From positions 3,348,001 through 3,412,000 of the forward strand of contig NZ_WFKL01000001.1 of assembly GCF_009208105.1 (NCBI RefSeq): 64,000 nucleotides of DNA. Reading direction: 5' to 3'. Source of the DNA: Rouxiella sp. S1S-2. GTDB lineage: Bacteria; Pseudomonadota; Gammaproteobacteria; Enterobacterales; Enterobacteriaceae. The notes beneath the pieces are model-generated. The model was not told the origin of the DNA and made no database searches. It saw only the letters and a program-made list of their open reading frames with translations. The position numbers and the translations under genes were made by a program. Positions 1 to 8,578 of this stretch are shown here, piece by piece (positions within the stretch are counted from its first letter, which is position 1; every line of letters begins with the position of its first letter).

Positions 1-740
1 GCCTGCCAACCCTGGTGCTGGCCAGTGCCGGAACGGTTAATACCGTGGCCTTCGACAACCTGCCCGCCCTGCTGTCACTGCGTGAACGTTTTGGCTTTTG
101 GCTGCACGTTGATGCGGCGTTTGGCGGCGTAGCTGCAGCATCTACGCGCTATGCGCCACTGCTTGAAGGCTGGCAACAGGCCGACTCTATCACCGTTGAT
201 GCTCACAAATGGTTGAACGTACCCTACGACAGCGCGGTGCAGTTTACCGCCGGGCAGCATCTCGCCTTGCAGGTTCAGGTATTTCAAAATCACTCTGCCT
301 ATCTCGAGCCACCGAGCGTCAGGCCAGACAACTACCTGCATCTTACGCCGGAGAACTCGCGTCGTTTTCGCGCTTTACCGGTCTGGATGGCACTAAAGGC
401 CTATGGCCGTGACGGCATCGCCGAGATTATCGATAGAAACGTTGAATTGGCAAAAAAACTGGCAAGTAAATTAGAACACACCTCGGGATTTAGGCTTTTG
501 ACACCGGTTTTACTGAATGTGGTCTGTTTTGCCCTTGATTCCGCCGATGGCACGCCGGTTGAAGTCGCCAGACGTAATCAGTTTCTTAAACTCTTAGACA
601 AAGGGGGCGTGGTTCGCTGCACGGCGACTACGTTAGCCGGTAAACCCGGTATTCGCGCGGCGCTGGTCAACTGGATGACGGAAGAAGTTGATATTGATTT
701 GGCGCTACAATCGATGATTGAATGCAGAAAAGAGGTGTAA
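1..740 (+). CDS. PLP-dependent group II decarboxylase, 5'-truncated
   Basis: C-terminal part of a pyridoxal-phosphate-dependent decarboxylase of the glutamate/tyrosine/diaminobutyrate decarboxylase group. The reading frame is open to the left edge (frame starting at base 3), so the true start lies outside the window. Family hallmarks are HVDAAFGG, whose Asp would bind the pyridine nitrogen, and DAHKW, whose Lys (codon 207-209) would form the Schiff base. The remaining ~245 residues cover the end of the large domain and the small domain. The amino-acid substrate cannot be read from this fragment. It ends with TAA at 738-740 and faces dsrB convergently. Confidence 0.85.
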   Translation, partial: LPTLVLASAGTVNTVAFDNLPALLSLRERFGFWLHVDAAFGGVAAASTRYAPLLEGWQQADSITVDAHKWLNVPYDSAVQFTAGQHLALQVQVFQNHSAYLEPPSVRPDNYLHLTPENSRRFRALPVWMALKAYGRDGIAEIIDRNVELAKKLASKLEHTSGFRLLTPVLLNVVCFALDSADGTPVEVARRNQFLKLLDKGGVVRCTATTLAGKPGIRAALVNWMTEEVDIDLALQSMIECRKEV

Positions 741-776
741 CGGGCTAATATTCTCGTGCCCCGAACGGGAGAACTC

Positions 777-810
777 TCCCACCTGCAAAGAAAACTGGAC
801 GCAGGTGGGA
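777..810. terminator. Inverted repeat between convergent genes
   Basis: A perfect 10-bp stem (TCCCACCTGC and GCAGGTGGGA) encloses a 14-nt loop between the convergent decarboxylase and dsrB genes. There is no good T-run on either side, so it is at best a weak bidirectional terminator or an mRNA 3' end stabiliser. Confidence 0.4.
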
Positions 811-834
811 CATTCTACACCAGCAATACGGAGA

Positions 835-1029
835 TTAATGCGCGTCACGCGGCTCAACGAAAGTCCCGTCTTTACTTTGTGTTTCGTTAAAGAACCAAAT
901 GCCTGCCGGATACTCCTCCAGCGAGACCAGATACATCACCCCTTCATAAAATGTTTCAACTGCCAGAACTTTACCCTCGCGACGCGGACCACCGTCAGTT
1001 TTTACCGTCACCAGATCGTTAACCTTCAT
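835..1029 (-). CDS. dsrB: DsrB family protein
   Basis: A 64-residue protein that closely follows E. coli DsrB (62 aa) from its MKVND start, through the [11 protein letters not shown] stretch, to the [18 protein letters not shown] core. The E. coli gene lies next to the dsrA small RNA and is known as a stationary-phase (RpoS) target, but the molecular function is unknown. The fold implied by the length is a small SH3-like barrel, which is inference. A GAGG ribosome site lies about 9 nt before the ATG. No DsrA-like RNA was recognised next to it. Confidence 0.85.
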   Translation of the reverse strand: MKVNDLVTVKTDGGPRREGKVLAVETFYEGVMYLVSLEEYPAGIWFFNETQSKDGTFVEPRDAH

Positions 1030-1213
1030 TAGAGTGCCTCGTGAAATTGATTTGAGCCGCGATGGCGTGAAGTATGGATGTCTTCATCGTCAGTTTATTC
1101 TAGTACATTGCGCGAGGGAAATGACAAAGCGCAAGAAAAAGATGAGGAGATACAGAGATTAAGAGGTTGGCGTCGGAAAAGGAAATTATTCTTGAGGCCA
1201 AAAAAAGACAATA

Positions 1214-1237
1214 AAAAACCCGCATCAGCGGGTTTTT
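1214..1237 (-). terminator. Rho-independent terminator of the csp gene
   Basis: AAAAACCCGC, a 4-nt loop and GCGGGTTTTT lie about 40 bp beyond the csp stop codon. T-runs are present on both sides, so it could work in both directions. Confidence 0.8.
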
Positions 1238-1278
1238 GTAATCTACTTTATGCGCTGTAAAACAGCGAATAAGCGAGA

Positions 1279-1491
1279 TTAGATAGCGGTAACGTTAGCC
1301 GCTGACGGACCTTTAGCACCGTTCTCGATAGAGAACTGTACGTTCTGGCCTTCAGCCAGGGTCTTGAAACCTTGATCCTGGATTGCAGAGAAATGTACGA
1401 ATACATCTTTGCTGCCGTCTGCAGGAGTGATGAAGCCAAAGCCTTTAGACTCGTTGAACCACTTAACTTGACCTTTCATCAAATTTGACAT
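1279..1491 (-). CDS. Cold-shock domain protein (CspC/CspE type)
   Basis: A 70-residue single cold-shock-domain (OB fold) protein, an RNA/ssDNA chaperone of the cytoplasm. Both nucleic-acid binding motifs are intact: RNP1 as KGFGFI and RNP2 as VFVHF. The first half is nearly identical to E. coli CspC ([20 protein letters not shown]), while the tail [11 protein letters not shown] is CspE-like, so a paralogue letter is not assigned. AAGG lies 8 nt before the ATG. A long untranslated region precedes it, as is usual for csp genes, but a cold-shock box was not verified. Confidence 0.9.
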   Translation of the reverse strand: MSNLMKGQVKWFNESKGFGFITPADGSKDVFVHFSAIQDQGFKTLAEGQNVQFSIENGAKGPSAANVTAI

Positions 1492-1757
1492 GCGAATTAC
1501 CTTTTAAATATAAATTTTGCCGCCATGGGCATGTTATAGCCGGATTTCAGTCGTTACTTATGGAGGCACTAAGAAGGAAATTCGTCAGATCAGTGTTATC
1601 AAAGATAACTCATTAAATTGGAACAACTTTACTCAGGATGTCGTGCATAAATAGGTCTGTACCACAGGCCGAGAGCTATTTACTCATGACTGCCGATCAA
1701 TAGCAACTCTTTTTAACAGTTACTGTGAGTAATCACCCTAAACTGTCTTATTTACGA

Positions 1758-1787
1758 GCATAACGATGGTTTAATCATCGTTTATGC
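1758..1787 (+). repeat. Long hairpin with trailing T-run on the plus strand
   Basis: GCATAACGATG and CATCGTTTATGC pair over 11 bp with one bulged T, around a 7-nt loop. On the plus strand a T-run (1792-1796) follows, giving a terminator-like shape although no plus-strand gene lies upstream. It could end an unannotated small RNA or be part of the csp leader on the other strand. Confidence 0.4.
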
Positions 1788-1837
1788 TGCTGTTTTTAAA
1801 TAAGTTGCTGTTAAAAACGGTTTAAGAAAATGGAAAT

Positions 1838-1893
1838 AAAAAAACGCTGAAGGCTTTTATCCGAAATTGATGTCGGGAAAAACATTCAGCGTC
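1838..1893 (-). terminator. Terminator of the 1920-2267 gene
   Basis: On the minus strand CGCTGAA and TTCAGCG bracket an inner CCGA/TCGG stem, and the outer arm is followed directly by seven Ts. It lies just beyond the stop codon of the 115-residue protein. Confidence 0.7.
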
Positions 1894-1919
1894 AATGGTT
1901 TGTGTAGATTGTAAGGAGG

Positions 1920-2267
1920 TTACTCCATCATTTCTGACACGGCGTGGCGCACGTAGGCCGTGATTTGCGCCAAATCCTCAGCTTTTGCACTGTCTCCGCC
2001 AATCGAACGCACCCGGTTCTCAAGATGGCCGATGTCCTGCTCGACTTTATGAGCGATCTGTACTTTAACGATGGTATCAACAGACGAGATAAAAGCCCGC
2101 ATCACTGCTTTCAGCGCAAAAATTTCAGAGAACGAGTCGTAGGCCAGCTTTTCGGCAGGCGCACTCTGCGGGCTCGGCTTGTTGCGCGGTGGCAGGTTCT
2201 TCAGGTTGTCTACGTGTTCAATAATCAGATCTATATCTCTGATTAATTCATCAAAATTCTTAGCCAC
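1920..2267 (-). CDS. Hypothetical protein, 115 aa
   Basis: I do not recognise this protein. It starts with GTG, preceded by AAGGA at 7 nt, and has its own terminator, so it is probably real. It has no signal peptide or membrane segment. The first ~35 residues form an acidic amphipathic helix followed by a Pro/Ser-rich linker (about 26-36), then a mostly helical region of about 75 residues rich in Val, Ala, Glu and Lys. No catalytic motif is visible. It is transcribed toward the csp gene and away from the alcohol dehydrogenase locus. Confidence 0.6.
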   Translation of the reverse strand: MAKNFDELIRDIDLIIEHVDNLKNLPPRNKPSPQSAPAEKLAYDSFSEIFALKAVMRAFISSVDTIVKVQIAHKVEQDIGHLENRVRSIGGDSAKAEDLAQITAYVRHAVSEMME

Positions 2268-2361
2268 TGATTTTCCTTCGCTCGGCGAAAGCAGAAGAAT
2301 ACCACTGCGGCAACAGCGGGAGAAGTCGGCAGGGAAAGGAAAGGTGAAATTTAAACAAGAA

Positions 2362-2389
2362 GCGCCTGTCCACGGCAGTGAACAGGCGC
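2362..2389 (-). terminator. Terminator of the alcohol dehydrogenase gene
   Basis: On the minus strand GCGCCTGTTC pairs with GACAGGCGC (one mismatch) and is followed by a T-rich stretch (TTCTTGTTT), 35 bp after the stop codon. Confidence 0.6.
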
Positions 2390-2423
2390 CAGAAACGTCT
2401 AAATAACTAAAAAGCGCGGTTTA

Positions 2424-3482
2424 TCACGCGTTTTTCAGTGAGTCCATGTCGATAACGAAGCGATATTTCACGTCGCTGTTCAACATGCGGGTGTAGGCTT
2501 CGTTGATCTCATCCATTTTGATCATCTCAACGTCACAGCCGATGTCGTGCTCGGCACAGAAGTCCAGCATTTCTTGAGTTTCAGCAATACCGCCGATCAG
2601 TGAACCAACCAGGCTTTTACGGCCCATGATCAGTTTACCGGCGTGAACCGCAGGCTCTACCGGCTCAATCAGACCCACCAGAATATGTACGCCGTCACGT
2701 TTTAGCGTGTCGAGGTACGGGTTAAGGTCGTGCTGATGAGGCACGGTGTCGAGAATAAAGTCAAAGTGGCCTTTCACTTCTGCCATCTGTTTTTCATCGG
2801 TAGACAGCACAACGTGGTTGGCACCCAGGCGGCGAGCTTCTTGCTCTTTGCCGGCAGAACGGGTGAACAGTGTCACGTCTGCGCCCATCGCGTGAGCAAA
2901 CTTCAGACCCATGTGGCCCAAACCGCCCAGACCGACGATCGCGACTTTATGGCCCGCTTTCACGCCCCAATGTTTCAATGGAGAGTAAGTGGTGATACCC
3001 GCACACAGCAGAGGTGCAGCCGCCTTAAAGTCGAGAGCTTCTGGCACGCGCAGAACAAATTTCTCGGAAACAACGATCTGCTCAGAATAGCCGCCGTAGG
3101 TCATCATGTTGTCATGACGGTCAGGCGTGTTGTAGGTCATGGTCGCGCCTTCGAGACAGTACTGCTCGAGGTCTGCTTCGCAATTTTCACAGTGCTGACA
3201 AGAGTCAACCATGCAGCCAACGCCGACGGAATCGCCGACTTTAAACTGAGTCACTTTTGAGCCAACGTGCGTCACGTGACCAATGATTTCATGACCTGGA
3301 ACCAGCGGATAAACGCTCTGGTGCCATTCGTTACGCGCCTGATGGATGTCGGAGTGACAAACGCCGCAGTATTTGATGTCGATAACAACATCGGTATCGC
3401 GTGGGTCGCGGCGGATAAAGTTGTGGGGTGCCAGCTCGGTCTCTGGGGACTGTGCGGCAAAACCTCGGACGTTAAGAGTCAT
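2424..3482 (-). CDS. Zinc-dependent NAD(P) alcohol dehydrogenase (YahK/CAD type)
   Basis: A 352-residue medium-chain dehydrogenase/reductase that would reduce aldehydes to alcohols reversibly in the cytoplasm. Catalytic zinc ligands are visible as Cys39 (YCGVCHSD) and His64 (GHE). The structural zinc lobe has four cysteines at 95, 98, 101 and 109. The Rossmann motif GLGGLGHMG follows at about 180. It closely resembles E. coli YahK and the cinnamyl alcohol dehydrogenase branch, which is usually NADPH-specific with broad aldehyde range; the cofactor choice is inference. AGGAG lies 8 nt before the ATG. It is monocistronic with its own terminator. Confidence 0.9.
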   Translation of the reverse strand: MTLNVRGFAAQSPETELAPHNFIRRDPRDTDVVIDIKYCGVCHSDIHQARNEWHQSVYPLVPGHEIIGHVTHVGSKVTQFKVGDSVGVGCMVDSCQHCENCEADLEQYCLEGATMTYNTPDRHDNMMTYGGYSEQIVVSEKFVLRVPEALDFKAAAPLLCAGITTYSPLKHWGVKAGHKVAIVGLGGLGHMGLKFAHAMGADVTLFTRSAGKEQEARRLGANHVVLSTDEKQMAEVKGHFDFILDTVPHQHDLNPYLDTLKRDGVHILVGLIEPVEPAVHAGKLIMGRKSLVGSLIGGIAETQEMLDFCAEHDIGCDVEMIKMDEINEAYTRMLNSDVKYRFVIDMDSLKNA

Positions 3483-3623
3483 CTGTTTTCTCCTGAGGGA
3501 TAACGAAAGAATTCAGGCGACGACCAGAGGGTCGCCGCCGGTATGGATTATGAAGACTTTAAAAGGAACATCGTTATAACGATCCTCGCCAGTACTTGCC
3601 TAAATCTGTTTTTTTCAAGATTT

Positions 3624-3659
3624 TTGGTTAAGCGCTGCACAGCGTACAGGCTTAACCAA
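3624..3659. repeat. 10-bp perfect inverted repeat
   Basis: TTGGTTAAGC and GCTTAACCAA pair perfectly around a 16-nt loop. A-rich rather than T-rich sequence follows on the minus strand, so it is a poor intrinsic terminator for the permease gene ending at 3699. It sits between that gene and the dehydrogenase promoter and might be an operator or mRNA 3' structure. Confidence 0.45.
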
Positions 3660-3698
3660 TATTTGATACGTCTTGCAGGGACGCTGGAGTAAGAGGGA

Positions 3699-4709
3699 TT
3701 AAATCAGTCGTGCAGTTTTCAGCTCACTCTTGAGATAAGCATAGTAGATAGGTGCCGCAACGACACCCGGCAAGCCGAAGGCTGATTCAAATATCAGCAT
3801 CGCCAGCAGCACTTCCCAGGATTTTGCATTGATGCGCGTACCGACGATCCTGGCGTTCAGGAAGTACTCAACCTTATGAATAATAATCAAATAGCCCAGT
3901 ACTATGGCTCCTACCCAAAGCGAAATCGACAAACCCACAATACAGATAACCGCATTGGAGATTAAATTCCCCACCACCGGCAGCAGTCCGCAGACGAAGG
4001 TAAACACCACCAGCGTTTTCGACAGCGGTAAATGAATGCCGAACATCGGCAAAATGCCGAACAGGAACACGCCCGACAAAACGGTATTGATCAGTGAAAT
4101 CTGAAATTGTGCAAAAACAACATTGCGAAACGACTGACTCAGCAAACGCATCCGCTGCATCAGGTCATTTTTCAACGGCGCATGCTGTTCTTCTCCAACG
4201 CCCCTTTGCAGCGAGATAATCGCCCCCAGAATCATCCCCACCAGCATGGTCACGAAGGTGTGCGCCGCATTTTTTCCCGCTGTTTGCAGCATTACAACGT
4301 GCTCGCGCATCCATTGAATAAACTCGCGCTGCAGCTCCTCAAGGTTAGCCGGCAAATAGTGCAGCATCACCGGTGAAAGCCGACTTTGCGCATCGCTAAG
4401 CAGGTGACTCACCTTGTCATTAAAGGCCGCCGGATTGCGAACATCGTGCAGCAGGAAGGTCACTATGCCCATCACCGCCAGAATAAGCGCGCTCACCACG
4501 ACGGTGCTAATCAGCGCCACCACCAGCCAACGCGCACGTTCACCGCGAATGATTTTTTGAAAATGTGGGGTCAGCGCATTAACCAATTCATAAACGATAA
4601 AGCCCGAAATAAAACATCCCAATAGATGCAGCGGAAGGATCACGAATAGCCCGCCCAGGATGATAAATAAACTCAGCCAACGGATATGATGTGGTCTCAT
4701 TATTTGCAT
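3699..4709 (-). CDS. AI-2E family inner-membrane transporter
   Basis: A polytopic membrane protein of the AI-2E (PerM/TqsA/YdiK) family, about 336 residues from the chosen ATG (MQIMRPHH), which has AAGG 8 nt upstream; a GTG further upstream at 4736 lacks a better site. It has an N-terminal pair of membrane segments, a hydrophilic central loop of about 90 residues, and four or five C-terminal segments including the conserved stretch around GLLPVVGNLISN. The substrate is unknown. The family name does not prove autoinducer-2 transport, and lsrK and lsrG in this window lie 50 kb away. Confidence 0.8.
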   Translation of the reverse strand: MQIMRPHHIRWLSLFIILGGLFVILPLHLLGCFISGFIVYELVNALTPHFQKIIRGERARWLVVALISTVVVSALILAVMGIVTFLLHDVRNPAAFNDKVSHLLSDAQSRLSPVMLHYLPANLEELQREFIQWMREHVVMLQTAGKNAAHTFVTMLVGMILGAIISLQRGVGEEQHAPLKNDLMQRMRLLSQSFRNVVFAQFQISLINTVLSGVFLFGILPMFGIHLPLSKTLVVFTFVCGLLPVVGNLISNAVICIVGLSISLWVGAIVLGYLIIIHKVEYFLNARIVGTRINAKSWEVLLAMLIFESAFGLPGVVAAPIYYAYLKSELKTARLI

Positions 4710-4889
4710 TTCTGCATCCTTACTTAACGTAATCACGGGTCACGCCCCGCCCTTTTAAACATCATAGCACTGAACTTTCTTCGCCTAGAATCATAAGCCA
4801 GGTTCATCAAACTTTTGACAGGAGAATTCAGTTCTCTATCATCTATTTATTAAAAGTAAACAAAGCAATGTGAACTGACAGGCTAAAAC

Positions 4890-5549
4890 ATGACCGATTT
4901 AATTCGTGACACTCTTTCTCTGCCGCACGGGCATAACAAACTGCTGCTGCACTCCTGCTGTGCGCCCTGCTCCGGCGAGGTGATGGAGGCTATTCAGGCT
5001 TCAGGGATCGAGTACGCGATATTTTTCTATAATCCCAATATTCACCCGCAAAAGGAGTACCTGTTGCGCAAAGAGGAGAACATTCGCTTTGCCGAACAGC
5101 ATAACATTCCTTTTATCGATGCAGATTACGATACTGATAACTGGTTTGAACGCGCACGCGGCATGGAAAAAGAGCCAGAGCGTGGCATTCGCTGCACCAT
5201 GTGTTTTGACATGCGCTTCGAGCGAACCGCACTTTACGCGTTTGAGCACGGCTACACCGCTATCTCCAGTTCGCTTGGCATCTCGCGCTGGAAAGACATG
5301 AAACAGATCAACGGCTGCGGTCACCGTTCGGCCGCGCCTTATCCGGGAATGGTTTACTGGGACTATAACTGGCGTAAAAAAGGCGGTGCGGCACGCATGG
5401 TTGAAATCAGCAAACGCGAACACTTTTATCAACAGGAGTACTGCGGCTGCGTGTACTCACTACGCGACACTAACCTGCATCGTAAATCTCAGGGCCGCGA
5501 GCTGATTAAGCTGGGCGTGAAGTTTTATGGGGACGATGAAGACGAATAA
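4890..5549 (+). CDS. queH: Epoxyqueuosine reductase QueH
   Basis: A 219-residue QueH (DUF208) protein, which removes the epoxide of epoxyqueuosine in the wobble position of tRNAs to give queuosine, replacing cobalamin-dependent QueG. The Cys motifs expected to bind a 4Fe-4S cluster and nearby iron are present: HSCCAPC at about 22-28, RCTMCF in the middle and YCGCVYS toward the end. The ATG at 4890 gives a typical family length. It stands alone, divergent from the AI-2E permease across about 180 bp. Whether the genome also carries queG cannot be seen. Confidence 0.92.
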   Translation: MTDLIRDTLSLPHGHNKLLLHSCCAPCSGEVMEAIQASGIEYAIFFYNPNIHPQKEYLLRKEENIRFAEQHNIPFIDADYDTDNWFERARGMEKEPERGIRCTMCFDMRFERTALYAFEHGYTAISSSLGISRWKDMKQINGCGHRSAAPYPGMVYWDYNWRKKGGAARMVEISKREHFYQQEYCGCVYSLRDTNLHRKSQGRELIKLGVKFYGDDEDE

Positions 5550-5831
5550 TACGCCGTGCGTCCCGCCACTCAATAATCCGGCCTTGCGTCGGGTTATGCC
5601 CTGCTTTTTCTGCCCGCCTCCACATTATCGCAAAATCCTATGATGCCTCCGACAATGAAACTTGCTTAACGAGCCGCTGCTTGTTACTTTCCGGTCTTGC
5701 TGTTTTAAATGCATTTTTAATTAAATATTTTAATAAAAAACATATACCTATAAATCAATCTTATAAGACTGTTTTCACTCTACATCACGCGATTACTTTT
5801 GTATAAAAAGTTTAACAACAGGGGTTAAAAA

Positions 5832-6521
5832 ATGTGGGTTCTTATTGGTATTCCCATCGTCGTCCTTGGCTTCGCGCTGCGGTTTAATCCGCTGCTGGTC
5901 GTCACTATTGCCGGTATCTCGACCGGTCTGGCCGGCGGTATGCAAACGGTCGAAATCGTTAGCGCATTCGGCAAAGCGTTTACCGACAACCGCTATATGG
6001 GGTTGGTGTGGCTCACCCTGCCGGTAATTGCCATTCTCGAGCGCAGCGGGCTGAGAGAGCAGGCTAAGCATCTGATCTCTAAAATACATGCGGCGACCAC
6101 GGGTCGCGTGCTGATGCTCTATTTTCTAATCCGTCAGTTAACCGCCGCACTGGGTTTGACCTCATTGGGTGGCCACGCACAGATGGTTCGCCCGCTGATC
6201 GCACCGATGGCAGAGGCCGCTGCGACCACCAAATATGGCGACTTGCCTAACGACGTACGCCAGAAAATTCGCGCCAATTCGGCTGCGGTGGATAACATCG
6301 CGGTATTCTTTGGTGAAGATATTTTTATTGCCGTGCAGTCGATCCTGCTGATCAAAGGCTTTCTGGACCAAAATGGCGTGTTTGTGGAACCGCTGCATCT
6401 TTCCGTGTGGGCGATCCCAACGGCCATCGCCGCCCTGATTATCCACTTTATTCGCCTTTGGCTGCTTGACCGCTCGCTTGCCAAACGCTTTGACGGCCAG
6501 CACGGGAGCCTCGGCAAATGA
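5832..6521 (+). CDS. DUF969 subunit of 5-oxoproline-type transporter
   Basis: A 229-residue hydrophobic protein of the DUF969 family with about five or six membrane segments. DUF969 and DUF979 proteins are always encoded as a pair and are annotated as the two subunits of a 5-oxoproline (pyroglutamate) transporter, often near pyrrolidone-carboxyl peptidase. The start is the ATG preceded by AGGGG. Its stop overlaps the DUF979 start by 4 bp (ATGA), so the two are translationally coupled. No pcp or pxp gene is visible in the window. Confidence 0.85.
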   Translation: MWVLIGIPIVVLGFALRFNPLLVVTIAGISTGLAGGMQTVEIVSAFGKAFTDNRYMGLVWLTLPVIAILERSGLREQAKHLISKIHAATTGRVLMLYFLIRQLTAALGLTSLGGHAQMVRPLIAPMAEAAATTKYGDLPNDVRQKIRANSAAVDNIAVFFGEDIFIAVQSILLIKGFLDQNGVFVEPLHLSVWAIPTAIAALIIHFIRLWLLDRSLAKRFDGQHGSLGK

Positions 6522-7468
6522 TCACTTTAAATACCGTATATATTATTGCCGGACTGCTGTTTGCCGCCTTTGCTATTTTTAACCTGCGCGATAACACCAA
6601 TCCAAAACGTTTCATCAATGCGCTGTTCTGGGGAATTTATGCCATAACCTTCCTGGTCGGCACGGAGTTACCGCATTTTGTTACCGGCTGCATGGCCATT
6701 TTACTGGCCGTTATTGCAGGAACCGGTCAGCTAGGTAAAGGTAAAAATGACGCCAACCTGCCCGGCGTTGAGCTTAAGCGCGAAGCCAACGCCAAACGCT
6801 TTGGAAACAAACTGTTTATCCCTGCCCTGCTGATTCCGTTGGTCACTCTGGTAGGCACCCTGACACTAAAATATACACCGCTGGTCGAAACCAAGAACGT
6901 GACCCTGATTTCGCTGGTTATCGGCACGCTGGTCGCGTTTTTAGTCGCATTATTGATGCTGCGCGACTCGCCAATCAAATCGATTAAAGCCGCGGGACAG
7001 ACGATGGATACCGTTGGCTGGGCGGCCATTTTGCCTCAGATGCTGGCGGCGCTGGGCGGCCTGTTTGCACTGGCGGGCGTGGGCGGCGTGGTCGCCAATC
7101 TGGTCAAAGATGTGATCCCGATGGGCTCACCGCTGGCAATTGTGATCGCCTACACCTTTGGCATGGCATTATTTACTATGATCATGGGTAACGGCTTTGC
7201 TGCATTCCCGGTGATGACCGCCGGTATCGGCTTACCGCTGATCGTTCATCAGTTGGGCGGCAATCCGGCCATTATGGGCGCAATCGGCATGCTTTCAGGC
7301 TTCTGCGGCACGCTGATGACCCCAATGGCCGCCAACTTCAACATCGTGCCTGCGGCGCTGCTGGAGTTACAGGACAAGTATGCGGTGATCAAAACCCAGG
7401 CGATGACCGGGCTGTTACTGCTGCTGGTCAACACGGCGTTTTTGTATTTCTTCGTGTTCCGCTTCTAA
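6518..7468 (+). CDS. DUF979 subunit of 5-oxoproline-type transporter
   Basis: A 316-residue polytopic membrane protein of the DUF979 family with roughly nine to ten predicted segments, partner of the preceding DUF969 subunit. The Gly-rich stretch GNGFAAFPVMTAGIG and the later SGFCGTLMTPMAANFN region are typical of re-entrant loops in ion-coupled carriers; that reading is inference. The start codon overlaps the DUF969 stop. The next gene follows after 30 bp, so the three genes form one operon. Confidence 0.85.
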   Translation: MITLNTVYIIAGLLFAAFAIFNLRDNTNPKRFINALFWGIYAITFLVGTELPHFVTGCMAILLAVIAGTGQLGKGKNDANLPGVELKREANAKRFGNKLFIPALLIPLVTLVGTLTLKYTPLVETKNVTLISLVIGTLVAFLVALLMLRDSPIKSIKAAGQTMDTVGWAAILPQMLAALGGLFALAGVGGVVANLVKDVIPMGSPLAIVIAYTFGMALFTMIMGNGFAAFPVMTAGIGLPLIVHQLGGNPAIMGAIGMLSGFCGTLMTPMAANFNIVPAALLELQDKYAVIKTQAMTGLLLLLVNTAFLYFFVFRF

Positions 7469-7498
7469 CTGAAGCTGCACACTCATGGAGGCGGTTAA

Positions 7499-8521
7499 TT
7501 GAATCAGCCGAATACCCTACAATTGACGCCAGAGATGGCGTCACGCTTTGCCTCACTGGCGTTAAATCATTTAACCCGTGAATACCCGAATAAGCTGACG
7601 CACGCGCTTTCAGGCCCCGAAGACGCACAGGGACCGCGCGCGCTGCACCCTATTTTCTACGGCAGCTATGACTGGCACTCTTGCGTTCACGGCTACTGGC
7701 TGCTGCTGCGCCTGCTCGAGCGTTATCCCGAACTGCCAGAGCGTGACAAAATTATTGCCGTGGTAGACGCACATTTTACCGCTGAGAACGTGGCGGGCGA
7801 GATGCACTACCTGCAACAAAAACAGCATAACGGCTTCGAACGTCCTTACGGCTGGGCATGGTTTTTGGCGCTGGCTCAACAGCTTGATGCCATGACCTTA
7901 CCGCAGGCGAAAGGCTGGGCAAAAACGCTGGCACCAATGACTGAATTTTTCGTCAAAAGCTTCTGCGATTTTTTGCCCAAGGCCACTTATCCTCTGCGCG
8001 TCGGCAGCCATTTTAATACGGCTTTCGCACTGGCATTGACGCTCGACTACGCCCGCAGTGCGTCGCGTAAAAAGCTGGCTTCATTGATTGAAGAGACGGC
8101 GCTGCGCTGGCATCTGGAAGACGTGAACTGTCAAGCGTGGGAACCGGGAGGTGATGAGTTTCTTTCGCCATCGCTAATGGAGGCCGAACTGATGCGCCGC
8201 GTATTGGCACCTCAGGCGTTTATTACCTGGTTTGGTCGATTTCTGCCGCATCTGGCGCAGGGGCAGCCTGAAACGCTGTTTGTTCCCGCTACGGTCACCG
8301 ACCGCACCGACGGAAAAATTGGTCACCTGGATGGATTAAACCTCAGCCGTGCCTGGTGTCAGCGTTCGCTTGCTGCCGCACTGCCTGCTGGGGATGCTCG
8401 CATTACCCTGCTGACTCGCTCAGCCGATAAACACTTGAACAGCGCGCTGGGTCATCTCGACAGCGATTATGCGGGTGAACACTGGCTGGCAACGTTTGCC
8501 CTGCTGGCATTGGAGGCCTGA
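7499..8521 (+). CDS. DUF2891 domain protein
   Basis: A 340-residue soluble protein of the DUF2891 family. It starts with TTG, supported by GGAGG 8 nt upstream; no in-frame ATG has a comparable site. It is rich in aromatic residues and His-containing motifs such as YGSYDWHSCVHGYW, RPYGWAW and LRVGSHFNTAFAL, consistent with an alpha/alpha-barrel sugar- or peptide-processing fold, but no activity is established. Linkage to DUF969/DUF979 suggests it handles the compound they import, which is inference. Confidence 0.8.
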   Translation: MNQPNTLQLTPEMASRFASLALNHLTREYPNKLTHALSGPEDAQGPRALHPIFYGSYDWHSCVHGYWLLLRLLERYPELPERDKIIAVVDAHFTAENVAGEMHYLQQKQHNGFERPYGWAWFLALAQQLDAMTLPQAKGWAKTLAPMTEFFVKSFCDFLPKATYPLRVGSHFNTAFALALTLDYARSASRKKLASLIEETALRWHLEDVNCQAWEPGGDEFLSPSLMEAELMRRVLAPQAFITWFGRFLPHLAQGQPETLFVPATVTDRTDGKIGHLDGLNLSRAWCQRSLAAALPAGDARITLLTRSADKHLNSALGHLDSDYAGEHWLATFALLALEA

Positions 8522-8525
8522 TAAC

Positions 8526-8571
8526 CACAGGGCCTCTGCCATCACCGAGTTGGGCGAGAACAGAGGCTGTG
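8526..8571. terminator. Stem-loop between convergent genes
   Basis: GCCTCTG and CAGAGGC, extended outward by CACA/TGTG beyond a two-base bulge, form a hairpin between the DUF2891 stop and the convergent LpxA-like stop. It lacks a T-run, so its terminator role is uncertain. Confidence 0.35.
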
Positions 8572-8578
8572 CCAGCGC

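Larger units (their letters stand above)
1492..1919. other. 428-bp intergenic region upstream of csp
   Basis: No convincing protein gene. It holds the presumed promoter and long 5' leader of the csp gene (minus strand), the terminator of the next gene upstream, and a separate hairpin at 1758-1787 that neither gene explains. Confidence 0.5.

Noticed and set aside
1078..1260. 60-codon plus-strand ORF
   Set aside because: It runs through the csp terminator, has no ribosome site and its highly charged translation looks random.
2730..3260. 176-codon ORF antisense to the alcohol dehydrogenase
   Set aside because: A shadow frame of a well-conserved gene; no start signals.
3699..4709. Reading the AI-2E protein as the AI-2 exporter partner of lsrK/lsrG
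   Set aside because: The family transports diverse solutes, and the gene is 50 kb from lsrK/lsrG; the name alone is not evidence.
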